In this document: piece after piece, positions 5,721-10,496 of the stretch | How the letters are laid out: each line of letters starts with the position of its first letter | Position numbering within the stretch: position 1 is the first letter of the stretch | Source of the DNA: an uncultured Paraburkholderia sp. | GTDB lineage: Bacteria; Pseudomonadota; Gammaproteobacteria; Burkholderiales; Burkholderiaceae | Direction of reading: 5' to 3' | NCBI GenBank assembly: GCA_937917025.1 | Contig: CALFSF010000399.1 | Span: 1 to 10,496, forward strand | Length of the DNA stretch: 10,496 nt | The notes under the pieces: model-generated | The model's database searches: none | What the model was told of the DNA's origin: nothing | Seen by the model: only the letters and a program-made list of their open reading frames with translations | Program-made: the position numbers and the translations under genes

Positions 5721-6527
5721 ATGGCCGGATCGCTGATCGAAACAGGGCGCCTTCGACGGTTCCTTGCGCAGGTCGCGCCGTGGATCGCGCCGCTGCTGAT
5801 CCTGCTTGCGTGGGAAGTGGCCGCGCGAAGCGGCGTGCTGTCGGCGCGCGTGTTGCCCGAGCCGCTTGCGGTCGTGAAGGCCGCGTGGTCGCTGATCCGC
5901 TCGGGCGAAATGTGGACCGATGTGAAAGTGAGCGCGTGGCGCGCGGTGTCGGGGCTCATCATCGGCGGAGGCATCGGTCTCGTGCTGGGTCTCGCCACGG
6001 GTCTTTTCCGGCCCGCGGAAGTCGTGCTCGATTCGACCGTGCAGATGATCCGCAACATTCCCGCGCTTGCGATGATTCCGCTCGTGATCCTGTGGTTCGG
6101 CATCGAAGAGGAGGCCAAGGTTTTTCTGGTCGCGCTCGGCGTGTTCTTTCCGATTTACGTGAACACGTACCACGGCATCCGCTCGGTCGACGCCAACCTG
6201 ATCGAGATGGCGCGCAGTTACGGCGTGAAGGGTTTTCCGCTGTACCGGCATGTGGTGCTGCCCGGTGCGCTGCCGTCGATTCTCGTCGGCGTGCGGTTCG
6301 CGTTCGGGCTGATGTGGGTCACGCTGATCGTCGCCGAAACGATCTCCACGCAGTCGGGTATCGGCTACATGACGATGAATGCGCGTGAGTTCCTGCAAAC
6401 CGACGTCGTGGTGGTCGGCATCCTGCTGTACGCCGCGCTCGGCAAGCTTGCCGACATGTTCGCGAAGTACATCGAGCGCGTCGCGCTGCGCTGGCACCCT
6501 GCGTATCAACGAGGAGCGAAAGCATGA
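5721..6527 (+). CDS. ssuC: Aliphatic sulfonate ABC transporter permease SsuC, 268 aa
   Basis: SsuC is the inner-membrane permease of the binding-protein-dependent sulfonate importer. There are about six hydrophobic segments (roughly residues 20-36, 76-96, 112-128, 132-150, 190-208 and 226-246), and the length is close to that of E. coli SsuC. The cytoplasmic EAA loop that docks the ATPase reads EMARSYGVKGFPLYRHVVLPG (162-182), with the conserved Gly. RNIPALAMIPLVILWFG (111-127) and AETISTQSGIGYM (205-217) are typical of the SsuC/TauC/NrtB group. The ATG at 5721 has GAGGGAG upstream. The gene lies 72 bp after ssuD and overlaps ssuB by 4 bp, so translation is coupled. It needs a periplasmic binding protein (SsuA) encoded elsewhere. 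SsuC and TauC are hard to tell apart alone, but linkage to ssuD settles the name. Confidence 0.94.
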   Translation: MAGSLIETGRLRRFLAQVAPWIAPLLILLAWEVAARSGVLSARVLPEPLAVVKAAWSLIRSGEMWTDVKVSAWRAVSGLIIGGGIGLVLGLATGLFRPAEVVLDSTVQMIRNIPALAMIPLVILWFGIEEEAKVFLVALGVFFPIYVNTYHGIRSVDANLIEMARSYGVKGFPLYRHVVLPGALPSILVGVRFAFGLMWVTLIVAETISTQSGIGYMTMNAREFLQTDVVVVGILLYAALGKLADMFAKYIERVALRWHPAYQRGAKA

Positions 6528-7540
6528 GCGCAACGCTTTTTTCCGCAACCTATGCCGGCGTCTCGGGCCTCGATCTCGAATCCGGGCTCAAGCAGATGCG
6601 CACGCCCGATCATGATGCGATCGAGGCCGATGTATCCGGTACGCCGGATGTCGCGCACGCTCGCGACGAAGCGCCCATCGCGGGCGCAACGCCTGCGCTT
6701 CTGCGCGAAACGCCGCGCGCGGCCGATTACGCCGTCGAGTTGCACGGCGTCGGCAAACGCTATGGCGAGCGGAAGGTGCTGTCGGACTTCAGTCTGTCGA
6801 TCGGGCGCGGCAGTTTCGTTGCGATCGTGGGCCGCAGTGGCTGCGGAAAGTCGACGCTGCTGCGCCTTGTCGCTGAACTCGAAGCACCCAGCGCGGGCGT
6901 GCTGAAAAAGCACGACGCCGACGGCGCGCCGCTCGATACGCGGATCATGTTTCAGGACGCGCGTCTGTTGCCCTGGAAGACCGTGTTGCAGAACGTGATG
7001 CTGGGTCTCGGGCGCGGCGCGCGCGAGGATGCGCGTGCCGTGCTTGCCGAAGTCGGGCTCGCCGGTCGCGCGGACGACTGGCCGGCGCAGCTTTCCGGCG
7101 GTCAGCGTCAGCGCGTCGCGCTGGCGCGCGCGCTGGTGCATCGTCCGCAACTGCTGCTGCTCGACGAGCCGCTTGGCGCGCTCGACGCGCTCACGCGCAT
7201 CGAGATGCACGCGCTGATCGAACGGCTGTGGCGCGAGCACCGCTTCACCGCGCTGCTCGTCACCCATGACGTGCACGAAGCCGTGGCGCTCGGCGACCGC
7301 ATCCTGCTCATCGAGGAAGGACACATCGCGCTCGACCAGCCGGTGCCGCTCGCCCGTCCGCGTGCGCGCGCCTCGTCGGCGTTTGCCGCGCTGGAAGAGC
7401 ATGTGCTGCATCGTGTGCTGAAGAGCACGCCGGGCGGCAACACGCCGCCGTTTGATCCGCTCCACGATGCGCGCTTCGACGAAGGGGGCGCTTCGTCAAC
7501 CCGTTCCGCACGGCCGACGGACGTCCGCTGGGCCGTCTGA
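6524..7540 (+). CDS. ssuB: Aliphatic sulfonate ABC transporter ATP-binding protein SsuB, 338 aa
   Basis: SsuB is the cytoplasmic ATPase that powers sulfonate import through SsuC. All ABC motifs are present and intact: Walker A GRSGCGKST (103-111), Q-loop Gln144 in MFQDARLLPW, signature LSGGQ (190-194), Walker B LLLLDEP (210-216) with Glu215, D-loop ALD (219-221) and switch His248. The protein is longer than the roughly 255 aa of E. coli SsuB. About 68 residues precede the ABC domain and about 45 follow the fold, and both extensions look disordered and of biased composition. The start is firm: ATGA overlaps the ssuC stop by 4 bp with GAGGAG upstream, and no better internal start is seen. Its place between ssuC and ssuF matches the ssu operon order of Pseudomonas putida. 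Confidence 0.93.
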   Translation: MSATLFSATYAGVSGLDLESGLKQMRTPDHDAIEADVSGTPDVAHARDEAPIAGATPALLRETPRAADYAVELHGVGKRYGERKVLSDFSLSIGRGSFVAIVGRSGCGKSTLLRLVAELEAPSAGVLKKHDADGAPLDTRIMFQDARLLPWKTVLQNVMLGLGRGAREDARAVLAEVGLAGRADDWPAQLSGGQRQRVALARALVHRPQLLLLDEPLGALDALTRIEMHALIERLWREHRFTALLVTHDVHEAVALGDRILLIEEGHIALDQPVPLARPRARASSAFAALEEHVLHRVLKSTPGGNTPPFDPLHDARFDEGGASSTRSARPTDVRWAV

Positions 7541-7597
7541 CACGGACATCGCACGCATGCGTCACTGGTTTTTGTCGTTCCACTGGAGTCAATCGAT

Positions 7598-7813
7598 ATG
7601 GGCATTGCCGCAATCAACGTACGCAATCAGTTCAAGGGGAAGGTCAAGGAAATCATCCGCGGGCCGGTTGTGTCCGAAATCGACGTCGATACGCCGTTTG
7701 GCATCGTGACGTCGGTGATCACGACGCGCTCCGTCGATGAACTGGAACTGAAGGTCGGCGCGGAAGTGGTCGCGCTGGTGAAATCGACGGAGGTGTCGAT
7801 CGCGCGTCTATGA
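7598..7813 (+). CDS. ssuF: SsuF, small Mop/TOBE-domain molybdopterin-binding-like protein, 71 aa
   Basis: The whole protein is a single Mop (TOBE-like) domain: NQFKGKVKEIIRGPVVSEID, then an ITTRSVDELELKVG stretch and VALVKSTEVSIARL at the end. Such domains bind molybdate or related oxyanions, usually as oligomers. In Pseudomonas putida the ssuEADCBF operon ends with ssuF, which encodes a protein of this size and type needed for growth on some sulfur sources; its exact role is not settled. The ATG at 7598 has a TGGAG Shine-Dalgarno sequence. It lies 57 bp after ssuB on the same strand and is the last gene of the operon. The name rests on domain and position together. Confidence 0.88.
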   Translation: MGIAAINVRNQFKGKVKEIIRGPVVSEIDVDTPFGIVTSVITTRSVDELELKVGAEVVALVKSTEVSIARL

Positions 7814-7884
7814 CGCGCGTTGCGGTTCGCACACCCCGGTGGCTGCACGGTGCGGGTGACAGGCGGGGCGCGGTTTTTGGTGTG

Positions 7885-7902
7885 CTTGTTGCCCTTGTTG
7901 CC
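7885..7902 (+). repeat. Two tandem copies of a 9-bp unit
   Basis: CTTGTTGCC occurs twice in direct succession in the gap between ssuF and the convergent exported-protein gene, followed by a degenerate third copy. It is probably a slippage product. The gap (7814-7961) otherwise shows no gene and no convincing terminator. Confidence 0.6.
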
Positions 7903-7961
7903 TTTGTCCCCGGCGAGTGCGGATTCGCGTGACGAACCGCAAGCGTGATCGCGTTACGCTG

Positions 7962-8222
7962 CTATTTCGCGTTTGCCGCGCTGGCCGGCGGCTTGCGCGT
8001 GATTTTGTCCCCGGTCGGTTTGTCGGGGCGCTTTACCGGCATGTTGTCCGGATTATTCGCATTGTCGACGCGCGCGCTGCCCGATGCGGCCGAAGGCGGA
8101 ACGACCATCGACGCCGCACTGTCTTTCGGCGCGGGCTGCTGCGACATCGCGAGCCCGCTCGCGACGGCAAGACACAACGCGGCGGCAACACGTGCGGCCG
8201 GTACACATTCGATGCGTTTCAT
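7962..8222 (-). CDS. Small exported hypothetical protein, 86 aa
   Basis: I do not recognise a named family. The N-terminus is a signal peptide: MKRIECVPAAR, then the hydrophobic VAAALCLAVASGLA, with a likely cut near AMS-QQ (about residue 27). The mature part of about 60 residues is hydrophilic and looks disordered, rich in Pro, Ala, Ser, Lys and Asn (VDNANNPDNMPVKRPDKPTGD), with no Cys and no repeat. It probably goes to the periplasm. The start at 8222 has GGGAGAG upstream; the longer open frame to 8570 has no such signal and overlaps the next gene. It converges on ssuF and is divergent from the 64-residue gene, so it is probably a single-gene unit. No function is inferred. Confidence 0.7.
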   Translation of the reverse strand: MKRIECVPAARVAAALCLAVASGLAMSQQPAPKDSAASMVVPPSAASGSARVDNANNPDNMPVKRPDKPTGDKITRKPPASAANAK

Positions 8223-8440
8223 TCGACTCTCCCAGCATTTTTCAAGGCGCTTCCTCGCAGGCGCGCATCCTCTTCCAGTGAATTCGCCCTGAACCGCCAC
8301 GCGTTGGCGCACCGCCTTGCAATCCGAAAGCAGCAAACAACACGCCCGAACCGGAACGGCGTTTGTCCCTGAATCGCGGCTGCGCCATTTCGTGGAAGTG
8401 CTAGCATGAATTGAGCATGTGGATGGAGAAGGAGACGGCC

Positions 8441-8635
8441 ATGCCAAAAGCCCTGAGTACTGAAGCGATCGACGCATTGCGGCAGCTGAACGAGGTCGGT
8501 AGCGGGCAGCCCGCGCCGCCGTTGTCGTCCAGTGTCGCGGATGAACTGCTACGTGCCGGCGTTGCGACACGCAGCGCGGATCACGTCGAAATCACCTGCG
8601 AAGGCAGAAAGTATCTGTCCGGCGATTGCGACTGA
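8441..8635 (+). CDS. Hypothetical 64-residue protein, possibly winged-helix-like
   Basis: I do not recognise a named family. The sequence is a helix (STEAIDALRQLNEV), a Gly/Pro linker, a second helix (SSSVADELLRAGVATRS) and a short hairpin-like end (HVEITCEGRKYLSGDCD). The run of a helix, then xADELLRAGVA, then xxEITxEGRxYL resembles the recognition-helix and wing end of small winged-helix proteins, but the N-terminal helices expected of a full domain are missing. The ATG at 8441 has a purine-rich GGAGAAGGAG upstream. A longer frame from TTG at 8411 is less likely. It stands alone between two minus-strand exported-protein genes. Coding status is likely; function is unknown. Confidence 0.6.
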   Translation: MPKALSTEAIDALRQLNEVGSGQPAPPLSSSVADELLRAGVATRSADHVEITCEGRKYLSGDCD

Positions 8636-8727
8636 CATCGGACCGGTGGGGGCGCGCGCAAGCCATGACGAATGCATCCGGCGCGGACGCACGTTGACCA
8701 TGGTTTCTGCTTGCCGAAGCAGTCAGT

Positions 8728-8830
8728 GGGAAAAGCGGGGGGCGAAGCGGAACAACACAGAAAGGCGGGAGAAAGACGACGGCAGGGCGGTAAAGCGAAG
8801 GCGTAACGCGAACAGCGGGAAATGCAAAAG
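8728..8830. other. Strongly purine-biased non-coding stretch
   Basis: On the plus strand this stretch is almost wholly G and A with few T and little C, unlike the flanks. Read on the minus strand it is C/T-rich and G-poor, and it lies directly downstream of the terminator of the minus-strand exported-protein gene. This is the kind of composition expected of a Rho-loading (rut) region. I see no gene in it. Confidence 0.4.
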
Positions 8831-8856
8831 CGGGACGCCCTTATGAGGCGTCCCGC
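8826..8856 (-). terminator. Intrinsic terminator of the exported-protein gene at 8867-9136
   Basis: GCGGGACGCC (8830-8839) and GGCGTCCCGC (8847-8856) form a perfect 10-bp stem with a 7-base loop. In minus-strand orientation it is followed at once by TTTT (8829-8826) and then GCATTT. It begins 10 bp after the stop codon of the minus-strand gene. This is the clearest Rho-independent terminator in the window. Confidence 0.9.
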
Positions 8857-8866
8857 CTGCGATCAA

Positions 8867-9136
8867 TCAATGACCGAAGAAAACCGAGCGCGGGCCCGTT
8901 TGTTCTGCGCGGTTGCCGGATTGCGACGACGACGCGTTGACACCACCGTAGGCGCTGTTCGAAGCCTGAGCGGCTTGCTCGGCGGCGACGGTTTGCGAAC
9001 TCTGGCCTTGCTGCGAAGCCGGTGCGCCAATGGTCGGGTTGTAATGCGGCGCCGGGCCGTAGCCACTTGCAAAGGCGGGAGCGGCGATCGAGGCAGAAGC
9101 GGCGATCAGGACGGCTGCGATAAGCTTGCTCTTCAT
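8867..9136 (-). CDS. Small exported hypothetical protein, 89 aa
   Basis: The N-terminus is a clear Sec signal peptide: MKSK, the hydrophobic LIAAVLIAASASIAA, then cleavage after PAFA (about residue 23). The mature 66-residue part begins SGYGPAPHYNPTIGAPASQQGQ and is rich in Gln, Ser, Ala and Asn, with no Cys and no transmembrane segment. Short periplasmic proteins beginning like this are familiar from Burkholderia-type genomes, but I know no assigned function. The start at 9136 has GGAGAG upstream. The gene has its own intrinsic terminator and an AT-rich upstream region, so it is a single-gene transcript. It is divergent from dusA. Confidence 0.82.
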   Translation of the reverse strand: MKSKLIAAVLIAASASIAAPAFASGYGPAPHYNPTIGAPASQQGQSSQTVAAEQAAQASNSAYGGVNASSSQSGNRAEQTGPRSVFFGH

Positions 9137-9444
9137 GATGACTCTCCAATAAACGTTGATTTTCGTTACGAGGCCGTTGCGGAAGGGTTTTTGTTTTCGC
9201 CTGTCGCAACGTCGATGGAGGCAGTGTATACCCCTACTATCGAAAATTTGTGCCGATAATTCGAATTTACTATTCTGCAAACAGGAACAATGGGGTGCAG
9301 CCTTGAATGGCAAGGGATTCGGGCATTTCGACCCCGATTCCGGGCGGTTTTCATGGGTTTAAACCCGTGCCGGCGGCAGGGAGAAGCCGCGTCGCCGGCT
9401 TGCGGTAAAATCGCGGTTTGATTCCCCGCCGTCTGGCCGTTCCC
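9137..9444. other. 308-bp divergent region between the exported-protein gene and dusA
   Basis: No gene is seen. About 9228-9290 is conspicuously AT-rich for this DNA and contains the 10-bp palindrome AATTCGAATT (9258-9267), probably part of the promoter region of the minus-strand gene. A 12-bp perfect palindrome, GGGTTTAAACCC, lies at 9355-9366, about 50 bp before the dusA -10 element. GATTCGGGC and GATTCCGGGC recur close together near 9317-9345. No known operator is recognised. Confidence 0.5.
9406..9411 (+). promoter_or_regulatory. -10 element of dusA
   Basis: TAAAAT lies 34 bp before the chosen dusA ATG. No good -35 hexamer is seen at the right distance. Transcription would begin near 9418-9420, giving a leader of about 25 nt that lacks a Shine-Dalgarno sequence. 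Confidence 0.5.
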
Positions 9445-10446
9445 ATGTCTTTGTCTGCCTCCCCGAGTCCCCGTCGCGTATCGGTCGCGCCGATGATGGA
9501 CTGGACCGATCGTCACTGCCGCTCGTTTCACCGCATCCTGTCGCGCCATACGTGGCTCTATACGGAGATGGTGACGACAGGCGCGCTGATTCATGGCGAC
9601 GTCGCGCGCCACCTCGCGTTCACGTCCGACGAAGCACCCGTTGCATTGCAGCTGGGCGGCAGCGAGCCGGCCGACCTCGCGCGTGCGGCGAAGCTCGGGG
9701 AGCAGTGGGGGTACGACGAGATCAATCTGAATTGCGGTTGCCCGTCGGAGCGTGTGCAGCGTGGCGCGTTCGGCGCATGCCTGATGAACGAGCCGCAACT
9801 GGTCGCCGACTGCGTGAAGGCCATGCGCGATGTCGTTTCGGTGCCGGTGACGGTGAAACATCGCATCGGCGTCGACGCGGTGGAAGAATACGGATTCGTG
9901 CGCGATTTCGTCGGCATGATTGCCGATGCCGGTTGCACTGTGTTCATCGTGCATGCGCGCAACGCGATCCTCAAAGGCCTGAGCCCGAAAGAGAACCGCG
10001 AGATCCCGCCGCTCAAATACGACTACGCGTATCAGCTGAAGCGCGATTTTCCGCAGATCGAGATCATCATCAACGGCGGCGTGAAAACGCTGGACGAGGT
10101 CGAGACCCATCTGCAACACGTCGATGGCGTGATGCTCGGGCGCGAGGCGTATCACAACCCTTATGTGCTCGCCGATGTCGACGCGCGTTTCTACGGTTCG
10201 TCAGAACCCGCGTTGAGCCGCGAAGCCGCCGAAGCGAAACTCATCGAGTATTGCGCGGCCGAACTTGCGCGCGGCACGTTCCTCGGCGGTATTACGCGCC
10301 ACGCGCTTGGGCTGTATCGCGGTGTCGCGGGTGCGCGTGGGTGGCGCCGTGTGTTGTCGGATAACAGGAAGCTGGCATCCGGCGATCTCGCGATCTTTGA
10401 CGAAGCACGCACGCATCTGCGCGAGCCTGCCGAAGTGTTTGAATAA
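9445..10446 (+). CDS. dusA: tRNA-dihydrouridine(20/20a) synthase DusA, 333 aa
   Basis: DusA is an FMN enzyme that uses NADPH to reduce uridine to dihydrouridine at positions 20 and 20a of the tRNA D-loop. The TIM-barrel start is RVSVAPMMDWTDRHCR (11-26). The signature INLNCGCPSERVQRGAFGACLM (93-114) carries the catalytic Cys99. KHRIGVD (138-144), HARNA (170-174), NGGV (210-213) and GREAYHNPY (232-240) line the FMN and substrate sites. INLNxGCPSxRVQxGxFGACLM and the HARNA stretch point to DusA rather than DusB or DusC. The ATG at 9445 is chosen over an in-frame TTG at 9418 because the family starts shortly before RRVSVAPMM; neither has a clear Shine-Dalgarno sequence. The C-terminal helical domain is complete and the length is normal. 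The gene is probably monocistronic and housekeeping. Confidence 0.95.
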   Translation: MSLSASPSPRRVSVAPMMDWTDRHCRSFHRILSRHTWLYTEMVTTGALIHGDVARHLAFTSDEAPVALQLGGSEPADLARAAKLGEQWGYDEINLNCGCPSERVQRGAFGACLMNEPQLVADCVKAMRDVVSVPVTVKHRIGVDAVEEYGFVRDFVGMIADAGCTVFIVHARNAILKGLSPKENREIPPLKYDYAYQLKRDFPQIEIIINGGVKTLDEVETHLQHVDGVMLGREAYHNPYVLADVDARFYGSSEPALSREAAEAKLIEYCAAELARGTFLGGITRHALGLYRGVAGARGWRRVLSDNRKLASGDLAIFDEARTHLREPAEVFE

Positions 10447-10474
10447 AGGACTAGGCAAACAGCATTCGTGTTTG

Positions 10475-10480
10475 TATAAT
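10475..10480 (+). promoter_or_regulatory. TATAAT -10 element reading off the right edge
   Basis: TGTATAAT (10473-10480, with TATAAT at 10475-10480) is a perfect -10 box with an upstream TG-like extension, 28 bp after the dusA stop. No strong -35 is visible. Transcription would start near 10487, and the window ends at 10496. A strong promoter in so short a gap commonly precedes a tRNA or another stable RNA, but the gene itself lies outside the window. Confidence 0.55.
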
Positions 10481-10496
10481 CTCGCTTCTTGATCGG

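Noticed and set aside
6506..7465. A 319-codon minus-strand open frame antisense to ssuB, and a similar one (5697-6548) antisense to ssuC
   Set aside because: Both mirror well-identified transporter genes and have no family features; long opposing frames are expected at this GC content.
7553..7562. Palindrome ACGCATGCGT between ssuB and ssuF followed by a T-run
   Set aside because: A stem of this length cannot form a hairpin without losing pairs to the loop; it lies within the operon and is likely chance.
7832..7878. Possible terminator after ssuF (CACCC/GGGTG with TTTTT further on)
   Set aside because: The stem is only 5 bp around a 17-base loop, and the T-run is 15 bp away, so it does not meet the standard for an intrinsic terminator.
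8223..8440. Search for promoters between the divergent exported-protein gene and the 64-residue gene
   Set aside because: TAGCAT at 8402 is a weak -10 match without a -35, and nothing convincing was seen on the minus strand, so no promoter was called.
9166..10155. A 329-codon minus-strand open frame antisense to dusA
   Set aside because: It overlaps most of dusA and the divergent promoter region, and its composition (Arg, His, Asp-rich) is that of a reverse-frame shadow.

Overview
The window is high-GC, gene-dense chromosomal DNA. It most likely comes from the Burkholderiaceae (Burkholderia, Paraburkholderia or Caballeronia type). The evidence is the codon usage, a DUF1488 protein, an ssuD-C-B-F sulfonate cluster ending in the small Mop/TOBE protein SsuF, and short exported proteins of a style common in that group. 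The genus is inferred from recalled protein resemblance, not from a database search. I see no rRNA, complete tRNA, CRISPR array, insertion sequence or prophage gene.

Layout. (1) 197-484 (+): a DUF1488 protein, convergent with (2) 513-1481 (-), an NAD(P)-binding epimerase-like protein. (3) 1482-1621 is a divergent regulatory region with three copies of one operator half-site. It separates gene 2 from (4) a TetR-family regulator (1622-2392, +), which is followed 39 bp later by (5) an enoyl-CoA hydratase-fold enzyme of the 3-hydroxyisobutyryl-CoA hydrolase type (2432-3562, +). The arrangement suggests that the regulator controls both directions. (6) 3563-3690 holds hairpins between convergent genes. 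(7) 3691-4152 (-): a four-helix membrane protein of unknown function.

(8) 4491-7813 (+): the sulfonate-sulfur operon ssuD-ssuC-ssuB-ssuF. SsuD releases sulfite from alkanesulfonates using reduced FMN. SsuC and SsuB are the permease and ATPase of the uptake transporter. SsuF is a small Mop-fold protein. The substrate-binding protein SsuA and flavin reductase SsuE that normally accompany these genes are not in the window. In their place is a 338-bp region with a candidate promoter, a leader and a short Cys-containing ORF.

(9) 7962-8222 (-): a small exported protein. (10) 8441-8635 (+): a 64-residue protein. (11) 8867-9136 (-): another small exported protein, closed by a textbook intrinsic terminator. 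(12) 9445-10446 (+): dusA, the tRNA-dihydrouridine synthase. A clear TATAAT -10 element lies at the right edge and reads out of the window, possibly into a tRNA gene.

No wholly new system is evident. The observations most worth a second look are the tripartite operator with a possibly leaderless tetR transcript, the ssu cluster without ssuA/ssuE, and the ssu leader with its Cys-containing short ORF and two mutually exclusive hairpins.
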